Source: Variovorax gracilis
Lineage (GTDB): Bacteria > Pseudomonadota > Gammaproteobacteria > Burkholderiales > Burkholderiaceae_C
NCBI RefSeq assembly: GCF_030317115.1
Contig: NZ_JASZYF010000002.1
Span: 186,001 to 250,000, forward strand
Direction of reading: 5' to 3'
Length of the DNA stretch: 64,000 bases
Program-made: the position numbers and the translations under genes
The notes under the pieces: model-generated
Seen by the model: the letters and a program-made list of their open reading frames with translations, nothing else
Database searches by the model: none
What the model was told of the DNA's origin: nothing
In this document: one piece after another, positions 53,095-61,235 of the stretch
How the letters are laid out: the number at the start of each line of letters is the position of its first letter
Position numbering within the stretch: position 1 is the first letter of the stretch

Positions 53095-54264
53095 TCAACG
53101 CACCGAGGCGACGGCCGCCCTGCTCTTCGGGTCGCCGAGCGCCCACTTGCCGTCCTTCACGACCAGGTCGACGCTCTTCACGCCGATCACGCGACGTGTC
53201 TGCGGATCGAAGTTGGCCTTTCCGAACACGACGCTCGGCACGTCCTTGATCTTGTAGAACGCATCGCGCACGGCCTTGCGGTCGCCACCCGGACCGGCCT
53301 CGCGCAGCGCCGCGGCGGCGATGACGACGGCGTCGTAAGCGTAGGCGTTGAAGGCGTCGGGCTCCTTGCCGTACTTGGCACGGAAACGCTTGACGAAGTC
53401 CTGCACCTCGGCGCGCGGCTCGTCCGGGAAGAAGGCGGTGTTGGTATAGATCCCGTTCACGGCGGCGCCCCCGAGTTCGATGAACTTGGGTGAATAGACC
53501 GATCCGCTCGCCGCGATCGGCTGCTTCAGGCCCACATTGCGCACCTGTCCAGCGATCAGCGCGCCGTCGGGGTAGTACGAGATCAGCACCAGGCCATCGG
53601 GGTTGGCATCGCGAACGCGCACCAGCGTCGAGCGGAAGTCCTTCTCGTCCGGCTGATAGCCCTCTGCGATGACGACTTCCGCGCCGCGAGCTTCCGCGGC
53701 CTTCACGAACACGTCGCGGCTCGTGCGGCCCCAATCGGTGTTGAGGAACAGCACCGCGACGCGCTTGAATCCCAGTGTCTTCACTGCGAGATCGGCGAGC
53801 AGCGGCTGCGCATCCGCCTGGCTGATCGACGGGCTCCAGACGTAGTCGCCGCCCTTCGTGAAATCGGGGTGCGAGTTGGTGAAGCCCAGCTGCACCAGTC
53901 CGGCACGCTGGTAGATCGGCGATGCGGCCATCGATGCCGGGCTGGAGAAGTCACCGAGTTCGATCTGGATGCGCTTGTCGTTGACGAACTTCTGCGCCAG
54001 GCCGACGGCCTGTCGCGGATCGCTCTGGCTGTCTTCGAAGGTGTAGGCCAGCGGCCGGCCGTTGATGCCGCCGTTGGCATTGATGTCATCCAGCGCGAGA
54101 TCGAAACCGGCCTTCCACTGCGCGCCGTACTGCGCGTTCTGCCCGGTCAGCGGGCCGCTGACGCCGAACCACACGGGTTCGCCGGCGGCCGGTGCCGCAG
54201 TGGCGACGATGGGTGCCAGCAGAAACGCGGCTGCGAGACGAAGAAAGGATTGACGGTGCAACAT
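53095..54264 (-). CDS. Branched-chain-type ABC importer binding protein, LivK-like
   Basis: 389 residues with a signal peptide (1-~27, LAAAFLLAPIVATAAPA). WFGVSGPLTGQNAQYGAQWKAGFDLALDDINANGGINGRPLAYTFEDSQSDPRQAVGLAQKFV, read in pieces, is the Peripla_BP_6 signature, and IQIELGDFSSPASMAASPIYQRAGLVQLGFTNSHPDF marks the ligand cleft. It captures the substrate for the fused LivHM permease. First gene of the ten-gene minus-strand operon; its promoter must lie in the 202-bp region shared with the flavoprotein gene. Confidence 0.93.
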   Translation of the reverse strand: MLHRQSFLRLAAAFLLAPIVATAAPAAGEPVWFGVSGPLTGQNAQYGAQWKAGFDLALDDINANGGINGRPLAYTFEDSQSDPRQAVGLAQKFVNDKRIQIELGDFSSPASMAASPIYQRAGLVQLGFTNSHPDFTKGGDYVWSPSISQADAQPLLADLAVKTLGFKRVAVLFLNTDWGRTSRDVFVKAAEARGAEVVIAEGYQPDEKDFRSTLVRVRDANPDGLVLISYYPDGALIAGQVRNVGLKQPIAASGSVYSPKFIELGGAAVNGIYTNTAFFPDEPRAEVQDFVKRFRAKYGKEPDAFNAYAYDAVVIAAAALREAGPGGDRKAVRDAFYKIKDVPSVVFGKANFDPQTRRVIGVKSVDLVVKDGKWALGDPKSRAAVASVR

Positions 54265-54466
54265 GCGGTGCGCTCCAGGGCAACGGAAAGACCGCGATTC
54301 TTCGATGGCCCGACGGCAATGGGAACGAAGAAATCAGCGCGACCTTCATCGGAATACGCATAAGGCCGTCGCTGCAAAACGTATATCGATCGGCGCATTC
54401 CTTCTTTGCGTCCTTCCCTCTGCTCGTTAGGGTTCAAGCCTCTCACGAACACACGGCGGAACACAT
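54265..54466. promoter_or_regulatory. Shared upstream region of the two divergent sulfur operons
   Basis: 202 bp between divergent starts. It contains a wide, imperfect inverted repeat: GGAATACGC at 54351-54359 and GCGCATTCC at 54393-54401 (8 of 9 matching), enclosing an A/T-richer stretch (AAAACGTATATCGAT). This is a good candidate for binding of a sulfur-status regulator controlling both operons. I looked for a sigma-54 -24/-12 element and did not find one. Confidence 0.45.
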
Positions 54467-56086
54467 ATGGGCGCAAGGGATTCCGAAGGTCGGGCACTGT
54501 CGGGTGCCGATGGCGGCCAACGCCACGAGGCGGATGTTCTGGTCATCGGCGGTGGGCCCGCGGGCACCTGGGCCGCCATCAGCGCCGCGGCGCAAGGTGC
54601 GCGGGTGGTGCTTGCCGACAAGGGCTTCTGCGGCACCTCCGGCGCCACGGCGCCCTCCGGTACCGGCCTTTGGCACGTCTCGCCCGAAGGCAGCGCACGC
54701 GCCGACGCGAAGGCCAGCCGCCTCGCGATGGGTGGTCATCTGGCGGAGCATGCCTGGATGGACCGCGTGCTCGAGCAGACCTGGGACAACGTCGAACGCC
54801 TCAAGGACTGGGGCTATCCCTTTCCGAGCGACGATGAAGGCCAGCTCCGCTGTACTTCGCTGCAGGGCCCGGAGTACATGCGGCTGATGCGCAAGCGGGT
54901 GAAGGAGTCAGGCGTGCGCATCCTCGATCACAGCCCCGCGCTCGAACTGCTCGTCGATGAGCAAGGTACGGTCAGCGGCGCCACGGGTGTCAACCGCCAG
55001 ACGGGCGATACCTGGGTGGTGCGCGCGGGTGCGGTGGTCATCGCGACGGGCGGCTGCGCCTTCCTGAGCAAGGCGCTGGGCTGCAATGTGCTGACCGGCG
55101 ACGGCCAGTTGATGGCGGCGGAGGTCGGCGCGGCGATGTCGGGCATGGAGTTCTCCAATGCCTATGGACTCGGCCCGGCTTTCTCGTCGGTGACGAAGTC
55201 GCTGTTCTACAACTGGGCGACCTTCTACGACCGCGACGGCAAGGCCATCGAAGGTGCCGGCTCCTCGCGCGGCCGCAGCGTGATCGCACAGAGCCTGCAG
55301 ACGCAGCCGGTCTATGCCTGCATCGACCGCGCCGACGCGCAGATCCGGGACTGGATGCGCACGGCACAGCCGAACTTCTTCGTGTCCTTCGATCGCCAGG
55401 GCATCGACCCCTTCACGCAGCACTTCCCTGTCACGCTGCGCCTGGAGGGCACGGTGCGAGGCACCGGCGGGCTGAACCTGGTCGACAGCAGTTGCGCAAC
55501 CTCGGTCGCGGGCCTGTACGCCGCCGGCGACGCCGCGACGCGCGAACTGATCTGTGGCGGGTTCACGGGCGGCGGCAGCCACAACGCGGCGTGGGCCTTG
55601 TCATCCGGCTTCTGGGCCGGCGCCGGCGCAGCGGTCTTCGGCAAGGGCGCGCGCAGCCGCGTGTCGCGGACGCTGCGGCGTGCCGGCGGCGTGGCACTCG
55701 CCACCGATGGTGCCGAGGGGTACGACAGCCAGGCCGTGGTGAGCGCGGTACAAGCCGAGGTCTTCCCGTACGAGCGCAACTGGTTCCGCCAGGGCCACGT
55801 GCTGGAGGAATCGCTGGGCCGGCTCGACGCACTCTGGGCACGCCTTCGCCACAGCGCGCCGGCGGCCACCGCCAGCGATGCCGTGCGCGCCCGAGAGGCG
55901 GCAGCCATGCTCGCAACCGCGCGCTGGATGTACCGCAGCGCACTGCAACGCACCGAAACGCGCGGCATGCACCGACGCCGCGAACACGACGCCCTCGACC
56001 CGAAGCAGCGGCATCGACTCCTCAGCGGCGGACTCGACGAAGTCTGGGTCCGCGCACAGCCCCTCACGGAAGCCATCACCGCATGA
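54467..56086 (+). CDS. AprA/fumarate-reductase-like FAD flavoprotein
   Basis: 539 residues, no signal peptide. The FAD-binding fold starts DVLVIGGGPAGTWAAISAAAQGARVVLADKG (GGGPAG at 28-33), followed by GTSGATAPSGTGLWH; the second FAD contact is GLYAAGDAATRELICGGFTGGGSHNAAWALSSG. This is the family of succinate dehydrogenase/fumarate reductase, L-aspartate oxidase and adenylylsulfate reductase alpha subunits. Overlap by four bases with a dicluster ferredoxin mirrors AprB-AprA pairs. It is smaller than AprA (~620) and sits in a sulfonate-import operon, so it is probably a new sulfur-related reductase or oxidase, not APS reductase proper. Confidence 0.85.
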   Translation: MGARDSEGRALSGADGGQRHEADVLVIGGGPAGTWAAISAAAQGARVVLADKGFCGTSGATAPSGTGLWHVSPEGSARADAKASRLAMGGHLAEHAWMDRVLEQTWDNVERLKDWGYPFPSDDEGQLRCTSLQGPEYMRLMRKRVKESGVRILDHSPALELLVDEQGTVSGATGVNRQTGDTWVVRAGAVVIATGGCAFLSKALGCNVLTGDGQLMAAEVGAAMSGMEFSNAYGLGPAFSSVTKSLFYNWATFYDRDGKAIEGAGSSRGRSVIAQSLQTQPVYACIDRADAQIRDWMRTAQPNFFVSFDRQGIDPFTQHFPVTLRLEGTVRGTGGLNLVDSSCATSVAGLYAAGDAATRELICGGFTGGGSHNAAWALSSGFWAGAGAAVFGKGARSRVSRTLRRAGGVALATDGAEGYDSQAVVSAVQAEVFPYERNWFRQGHVLEESLGRLDALWARLRHSAPAATASDAVRAREAAAMLATARWMYRSALQRTETRGMHRRREHDALDPKQRHRLLSGGLDEVWVRAQPLTEAITA

Positions 56087-56412
56087 TCGAACTCATCAGC
56101 CCCGAACGCTGCACCGCCTGCAACATCTGCGTCAACGCCTGCCCGACCAATGTGTTCGAGGCCGTCGCCGGCGGTCCCCCCCGCATCGCGCGGCAGGACG
56201 ACTGCCAGACCTGCTTCATGTGCGAGTTGTACTGCCCCGAGGACGCGCTCTATGTCGCGCCCATCGCGGACCGCCGCGCCACCGCCGATGAACGGGAGCC
56301 GGCGACGCAAGACCTAGTGGGCAGCTACCGGCGCGCCATCGGCTGGGGCCGGGGGCGCCAGTCCACGGCATCGGCCGATGCCAGCTTCGAACTGCTCCGG
56401 CGTGCGCACTGA
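56083..56412 (+). CDS. Dicluster 4Fe-4S ferredoxin, AprB-like partner
   Basis: 109 residues. Two complete [4Fe-4S] motifs: Cys10, Cys13, Cys16 and Cys20 (RCTACNICVNACPTN) and Cys41, Cys44, Cys47 and Cys51 (DCQTCFMCELYCPED). The remaining ~55 residues form a tail (ATQDLVGSYRRAIGWGRG) that could wrap the flavoprotein as the AprB tail does. It would pass electrons to or from the FAD of the preceding gene product. ATG overlaps the flavoprotein stop by four bases, so equal-ratio translation is likely. Confidence 0.9.
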   Translation: MIELISPERCTACNICVNACPTNVFEAVAGGPPRIARQDDCQTCFMCELYCPEDALYVAPIADRRATADEREPATQDLVGSYRRAIGWGRGRQSTASADASFELLRRAH

Positions 56413-56442
56413 CGCGCCGCTTGCACCCTGCCCTGGAATCCG

Positions 56443-57426
56443 ATGACCCCTACGACTTCACCCCTTGCTTCCCGCCGGAGCCTGCTTCGCAGCGCCGTCG
56501 GCGCCGCCATCGCGAGCGCGCTCCCCGTCCTTTCGAATGCCCAGGGCACCGACACCGTGCTGCGACTCGGCTACATCGGCCCCGGCAAGAAGCCGGCTGC
56601 CGCCACCGGCTGGGCCCTGCGCCAGGGATTGCTGCAGCGCGAGCTCGCGTCGATCGGCATCAAGGACATCTCGACGCGCAACTTCCCCAACGGCCCCGAC
56701 CTCAACGAAGCCTTCGTATCCGGCGCGCTGGACGTGGGCATCTACGGCGACACGCCGGCCATCGTCGCGCGCTCGCGCGGACTCGACAGCCGGCTCATCG
56801 GCTTCGACGCGGTCGGCATGAACGTGTGGCTGCTGACGCCGCGCGGCGGAGTACGCAGCGTCAAGGAACTCGAGGGCCAGTCGATCGGCGTGGCGCGCGG
56901 CTCGTACATGCACCGCTATGTGCTCGGCCTGCTCAAGGAGCACGGGCTGCAGAAATCGGTCAAGGTGATTCACATGTTTCCGCGCGACGGAGAGGCCGCG
57001 CTCGACCGTGGCTCCATCGCCGCGTTTGCCGCGCAGATCGATGTCGGCCCCCTGCTGGCCTCGCGCGGCTATCCCGTCATCGACCAGGCCGATCAGCATC
57101 CCACGCTGCGCGGGACTTCGGTGATCGTCGCTTCGGACAGGGTGCTGCAATCTGCGCCGGGACTGGCCGCGGCGTGGACTCGCGCACGGCGTTCGGCGCT
57201 CGCGGACATCCAGCGCGACAAGGAGGCCTACTACGCCTTCCATGCCGAGGTCAGCGGCTTTCCGCTCGACGTGGTCAAGGTGTCCCACCCGCTCTCGCAG
57301 TTTCCGGACGTCGCCTATCCGGCCGAGGGCACGGCACTGCTCGCCGAGGTCAAGAGCTTCCTGTTGGCCGAGAAGCTCATCGACCGTGATTTCACCCTGG
57401 ACAGTTGGCGCGTGAACGACGCCTGA
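56443..57426 (+). CDS. Sulfonate-type ABC binding protein 1 (SsuA-like, Tat-like signal)
   Basis: 327 residues. The signal region carries a twin arginine (SRRSLLRSAVGAAIASALPVLSNAQ), suggesting Tat export. VLRLGYIGPGKKPAAATGWALRQGLL opens the SsuA/NMT1-like fold; FPNGPDLNEAFVSGALDVGIYGDTPAIVARSRG and VKELEGQSIGVARGSYMHRYVLGLLKEHG are typical of sulfonate/taurine binding proteins. The binding site is periplasmic. It lies 30 bp after the ferredoxin gene; a GGAATCC heptamer directly precedes the start. Confidence 0.87.
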   Translation: MTPTTSPLASRRSLLRSAVGAAIASALPVLSNAQGTDTVLRLGYIGPGKKPAAATGWALRQGLLQRELASIGIKDISTRNFPNGPDLNEAFVSGALDVGIYGDTPAIVARSRGLDSRLIGFDAVGMNVWLLTPRGGVRSVKELEGQSIGVARGSYMHRYVLGLLKEHGLQKSVKVIHMFPRDGEAALDRGSIAAFAAQIDVGPLLASRGYPVIDQADQHPTLRGTSVIVASDRVLQSAPGLAAAWTRARRSALADIQRDKEAYYAFHAEVSGFPLDVVKVSHPLSQFPDVAYPAEGTALLAEVKSFLLAEKLIDRDFTLDSWRVNDA

Positions 57427-57543
57427 CCCGAGGCATTGAGATTCGCCACATATCGTTGTTCGGAATCCTTCGTTGTCGATGAGCGGGGTGATTCCTACGA
57501 TCGCCGACTTCGTCACAGGCGCTGTCGCCTCCAAGGATTCCTC
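57427..57543 (+). promoter_or_regulatory. Inter-gene region with GGAATCC dyad
   Basis: 117 bp between two binding-protein genes of the same operon. It contains GGAATCC at 57462-57468, GATTCC at 57490-57495 (opposite orientation) and GGATTCC at 57535-57541 just before the ATG. The first two form an inverted pair. An internal promoter or operator is possible. Confidence 0.3.
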
Positions 57544-58620
57544 ATGGCCTCACACATCACGACCCCCTTCTCGTTGGCCGAGTTGCCGTCGCGCCGCCGC
57601 GCCCTGAGATCGCTGGCCTCGCTGGCTGCCGTGGGCGCCGGGGGCCTCGCGCTGGCCGCCTGCTCGCGCAATGAAAGCGCCAACACTTCCTCCGCGGGTG
57701 CCCCGGCGGTCGTCGGCAAGACCGGCGACAAGGTCGCTTTCAAATACCCCAACAACCCGTCTTTCGACCTCATCTACCTGGCCGACGAGCTCGGCTACTT
57801 CGAAGGCACGAACACGCGGCCCGAATACGTCGGCAAGATCGCTGCGCCGCAGATCATTCCGCTCGTGGGCACCGGCGAGATCGACTTCGGCTCGCGCATG
57901 GTGCCCCTGGTTATCTCCGCGATCGCCTCGGGCGCCGACCTGAAGGTCGTCGCTGCCGGCGGAAAGACGCTGGAGGAAGCGCCGCACATGAAGTACTTCG
58001 TGCGCAAGGACTCCGGCATCCGCGCACCCAAGGATCTCGAAGGCAAGACGATCGGCTTCAACAGTTTCGGAGCCTGCGCGGAGTTCGTGACGAAGAAGTA
58101 CCTGCGCGAAAAGGGCGTGGACGTGAACAAGATCAACTTCCTCGTCATCCCCGACGAGCAGGCCGAGCAGACCCTGGTCACGGGCAATACGGACGTGGCG
58201 ATCATCCATGCGCCCTTCTCCGGCCGCGCCGATCATGCCGAGCAGCTGGTGCGCCTGTGGAGCGACTACGACCTCGACGGCGGCCTGGGCGGCATGGCGC
58301 CATACAGCGCGCACGGCAAGTTCATCCGGGAACAACCCCAGGCGGTGCGCGACGTCGTCGTGGCCCTGGCCAAGGCGGGAAACTGGGTCAATGCGAACCC
58401 CGAAGAGGCGCGCAAGCTCGTCTCCAGGCGCATCAACATGGCGATCGAGAACGTCGACCGCTACGCCTATGTGGAGGATCTGGTCGTGACGGAGCCACCC
58501 ATCCAGTACTACATCGACATCCTGCAGTCCGAGGGCAAGATTCCCGCGGGCAAGGTGGCGATCAAGGACGTCTACACCAACGAGTTCAACCCCTTCGCCG
58601 CCAAGCCGGCGAAGGCCTGA
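57544..58620 (+). CDS. Sulfonate-type ABC binding lipoprotein 2
   Basis: 358 residues. A lipobox ALAAC at Cys40 follows the basic SRRRALRSLASL segment, so the mature protein is lipid-anchored. VAFKYPNNPSFDLIYLADELGYFEG and AAPQIIPLVGTGEIDFGSRMVPLVISAIASGADLKVVAAGG belong to the NMT1/SsuA-like fold; GIRAPKDLEGKTIGFNSFGACAEFVTKKYLREKGVD is the hinge region. It differs clearly from the first binding protein, so the importer seems able to accept two ligands or carry a paralogue for another one. The ATPase gene follows after 14 bp. Confidence 0.88.
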   Translation: MASHITTPFSLAELPSRRRALRSLASLAAVGAGGLALAACSRNESANTSSAGAPAVVGKTGDKVAFKYPNNPSFDLIYLADELGYFEGTNTRPEYVGKIAAPQIIPLVGTGEIDFGSRMVPLVISAIASGADLKVVAAGGKTLEEAPHMKYFVRKDSGIRAPKDLEGKTIGFNSFGACAEFVTKKYLREKGVDVNKINFLVIPDEQAEQTLVTGNTDVAIIHAPFSGRADHAEQLVRLWSDYDLDGGLGGMAPYSAHGKFIREQPQAVRDVVVALAKAGNWVNANPEEARKLVSRRINMAIENVDRYAYVEDLVVTEPPIQYYIDILQSEGKIPAGKVAIKDVYTNEFNPFAAKPAKA

Positions 58621-58634
58621 GGCGAGGACCGACG

Positions 58635-59474
58635 ATGACGGTCAAGATCTCGGCGCGCGACGTTCGCATGGACTTCCCCGCGCGCGGCGCGCAGGAGCGC
58701 GTGCCAGTGCTGCGGGGTTTCGACCTCGACGTTCGGGAAGGCGAATTCCTGTCGGTGCTCGGCCCGTCGGGTTGTGGCAAGTCGACCTTCCTGAGCATCC
58801 TGGCCGGACTGACGGCGCGCACCGGCGGGCACATCACCATCGGTGGCCAGGCGCTCGCGGGCGTCAATCGCAACCAGGGCGTGGTGTTCCAGGGCTACGC
58901 GCTGTTTCCGTGGCGCACCGTGCTCGACAACATTGCCGTCGGGCTGGAGATCCGCGGCATGAGCCGCGAGGCGCGGCGTCGCACCGCGCAGGAATACCTG
59001 GAGCGTGTCGGCCTGCAGGGTTTCGGCAACAGCTATCCGCACGAGCTCTCGGGCGGCATGAAGCAGCGCGTCGCGATCGCGCGATCACTGGCCTACCAGC
59101 CGGACGTGCTGCTGATGGACGAGCCTTTCGCCGCGCTCGACGCACAAACGCGCGAGATCCTGCAGACCGAGCTGCTTCGCATCTGGGAACAGGACCGCAA
59201 GACCATCGTCTTCATCACGCACAGCCTCGACGAGGCCATCTACCTCTCGGACCGCGTGGCGGTAATGACGCAGCGTCCGGGCCGGATCAAGGACATCATC
59301 GATGTCCCTCTGGCACGGCCCCGATCGAACGAGATCCGCAACTCGGCCGAATTCGTCGCGCTGCGCCAACGTGCCTGGGACGTGCTCAAGGACGAAGTGC
59401 AGTTCGGCGTGCATCCTGCTGCCGCGCGCTCGGCAACGCCCGGTCCTCTTCGCGCACTGCAGGAGGCTGTGTGA
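58635..59474 (+). CDS. Sulfonate/nitrate-type ABC ATPase, SsuB-like
   Basis: 279 residues. Walker A is GPSGCGKST (43-51), the signature is HELSGGMKQRVAIARSL, Walker B is VLLMDEPFAALDAQTRE and the switch histidine is in FITHSLDEA. NQGVVFQGYALFPWRTVLDNIAVGLEIRG is the Q-loop region of the SsuB/TauB/NrtD group. It powers the permease encoded next. GAGG seven bases ahead of the ATG supports the start. C-terminus is extended by ~30 residues. Confidence 0.92.
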   Translation: MTVKISARDVRMDFPARGAQERVPVLRGFDLDVREGEFLSVLGPSGCGKSTFLSILAGLTARTGGHITIGGQALAGVNRNQGVVFQGYALFPWRTVLDNIAVGLEIRGMSREARRRTAQEYLERVGLQGFGNSYPHELSGGMKQRVAIARSLAYQPDVLLMDEPFAALDAQTREILQTELLRIWEQDRKTIVFITHSLDEAIYLSDRVAVMTQRPGRIKDIIDVPLARPRSNEIRNSAEFVALRQRAWDVLKDEVQFGVHPAAARSATPGPLRALQEAV

Positions 59475-60343
59475 GCGCCGTCGACCCCATTCACGACCAA
59501 GGGACGCTCGAGGCCGTTGCACGGTCCCGCGATCTCCGCGCGCGGCGGCCCCTGGCCGCCCTCGCCCGCCGGGTGCGCGGCGCCGGCCGCATCGTCGAAC
59601 GAGGACTGGGCATCCTGGTCTTTCTCGCGTTGTGGGAGGCCCTGCCCCGCCTCGGCGTCGTGAGCGACGCCTACCTGAGCCCGCCCTCCGCTGTGCTTGG
59701 CACGATCGTCCAGCTCGGCTTCGACGGGCAGCTCTGGAAGCACATCGCCGCCAGCCTGCAACGCTCCCTCTGGGGCTTGCTGCTCGCCATCGCTGCCGGG
59801 GTGACGCTCGGCCTGCTGATGGGTGGATGGCGAAGGCTGGAGAACATCGTCGACCCCGTCCTTCAGTTGTTCCGACAGACATCGGCCTTCGCACTGTTCC
59901 CGGTGTTCATCCTCTTCCTGGGCATCGGCGAACTGTCCAAGGTGGCGATCATCTTCTGGGCCTCTTTCTGGCCGGTGCTGCTGAGCACGATCAGCGGCGT
60001 CAAGCAGGTCGACCGGCTGCTGGTCAACTCGGCCCTCTCGATGGGCGCTTCTCGGCGCTTCATCTTCTTCAAGGTGGTGCTGCCCGCGGCGCTGCCGTCG
60101 ATCTTCACCGGCGTGCGGCTGGCGGGTGCCTACTGCATCACCGCCCTCGTCGCGGCGGAGATGATCGGGGCGCATTCGGGCCTGGGCTTCCTGACCCTGA
60201 ACTCGCAGGAGACCTTCCAGATCCCGACCATGTACAGCGGCATCCTGCTGCTGGCGGTGCTGGGCCTGCTGCTCAACTACCTGCTGGCCCTGCTGGAAGG
60301 CCGGCTGCTGCGCTGGCGCAAGGGATTGAGCCTCGATGATTGA
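59471..60343 (+). CDS. Sulfonate-type ABC permease, SsuC-like
   Basis: 290 residues from GTG 59471, which overlaps the ATPase stop by four bases. About six membrane helices. VVSDAYLSPPSAVLGTIVQL, PVLQLFRQTSAFALFPVFILFLGIGELSKVAIIFWASFWPVLLSTISGVKQVDRLLVNSALSMGASRRFIFFKVVLPAALPSIFTGVRL, read in pieces, match SsuC/TauC; the SMGASRR...VLPAALP part is the EAA coupling loop. It forms a homodimeric channel for sulfonate-like substrates. The next gene overlaps by eight bases. Confidence 0.92.
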   Translation: MSAVDPIHDQGTLEAVARSRDLRARRPLAALARRVRGAGRIVERGLGILVFLALWEALPRLGVVSDAYLSPPSAVLGTIVQLGFDGQLWKHIAASLQRSLWGLLLAIAAGVTLGLLMGGWRRLENIVDPVLQLFRQTSAFALFPVFILFLGIGELSKVAIIFWASFWPVLLSTISGVKQVDRLLVNSALSMGASRRFIFFKVVLPAALPSIFTGVRLAGAYCITALVAAEMIGAHSGLGFLTLNSQETFQIPTMYSGILLLAVLGLLLNYLLALLEGRLLRWRKGLSLDD

Positions 60344-61235
60344 GACGGCACCGAAGCGCGCGACGCCCAGGCTGCGCAAGAGACGCTGGCTCACCCCGCG
60401 CGCCGGCCTCGCGGTCGCGGCGCTGGTGGCCGCCGCCGCGGGGGTGGGCGCCTTGCGGAGCGAGACGCCTCTTGCGGCTTTGCCCCATGGCCCTGTCCTC
60501 GATCGAGCGGTCGCGCGCGGCGTGCTGCGCGTCGGCGTCCGCAGCTATCCGCGACCCGCACCGCCGGAAGCGCCGACACCCCCCGAGCCCGACAGCTTCG
60601 ATGCGACCTTGGCAGCCGGACTTGCAGCATCACTGGGCGTACGGCTGGAGCTCGTAGGCCTGGCGCCGTACGCACAGGCCGCCGCCTTGCGCCGGGGCGA
60701 TGTCGACGTGGTCTTCGCCGGCGTGCCGGAGTCCCGGGAACTGGAGGGCGTGACCGTCGCGCCGGGCGACTACAGCCCGGGCAGCGGCATGGTCGTGACG
60801 CTGCGCAAGGGCCGCATCCAGGACAAGGCGGCCCTGCAGGGCGCCACCGTGTGCGTCGGCGAAGGCTCCAGCTATGCCCGCACGGTGGCCTCGCGCTACG
60901 GCGCGGTTCCGCGGCGCTATCCCTCCGGCGTGCACGCGGTTTCGGCCTTCATGGCTGGGGAATGCGCCGCGCTGGCGGAAGACATCGAGGTCCTGGATCG
61001 CCTGCTGCGAGACGAACAATGGCGCTTCTATCGGCCGCTCATTACTTCGCTCGAAGCCGTCGACGGCGCCGGTGCGCGCCTGCAGGAGGGTGACGCCGCC
61101 TCTCGCGACTACCTGTCGGCCGCGCTTCGTCGCTGGGAATCCGACGGCACGCTGGACCGTGCGCGCGTTGCGCGTGGAGGCAATCTCCGCCTGGAGATCG
61201 CACAGCTCAAGGACGGACTGGTGTGCCACTCCTGA
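60336..61235 (+). CDS. Amino-acid-type solute-binding protein (SBP_bac_3), membrane-anchored
   Basis: 299 residues. A basic start (RATPRLRKRRWLTPR) and one hydrophobic segment (LAVAALVAAAAGVGAL) without an obvious cleavage site suggest a signal anchor. VLDRAVARGVLRVGVRSYPRP followed by FDATLAAGLAASLGVRLELVGL, and RGDVDVVFAGVPES, are the family-3 binding-protein signatures used by polar amino-acid importers. A third binding-protein type in a sulfonate operon is unusual. It starts inside the permease gene (eight-base overlap) and its last 29 bases overlap the convergent monooxygenase gene. Confidence 0.82.
   Translation: MIETAPKRATPRLRKRRWLTPRAGLAVAALVAAAAGVGALRSETPLAALPHGPVLDRAVARGVLRVGVRSYPRPAPPEAPTPPEPDSFDATLAAGLAASLGVRLELVGLAPYAQAAALRRGDVDVVFAGVPESRELEGVTVAPGDYSPGSGMVVTLRKGRIQDKAALQGATVCVGEGSSYARTVASRYGAVPRRYPSGVHAVSAFMAGECAALAEDIEVLDRLLRDEQWRFYRPLITSLEAVDGAGARLQEGDAASRDYLSAALRRWESDGTLDRARVARGGNLRLEIAQLKDGLVCHS

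Noticed and set aside
54265..54466. Sigma-54 promoter for an SfnR-like activator ahead of the sulfur operons
   Set aside because: No TGGCAC-N5-TTGC-like element was found on either strand in this region, and no SfnR-type gene is in the window.
54467..56412. Calling the flavoprotein/ferredoxin pair adenylylsulfate reductase (aprAB)
   Set aside because: The flavoprotein is shorter than AprA, and no sulfate adenylyltransferase or dissimilatory sulfur genes are nearby; only the architecture is similar.
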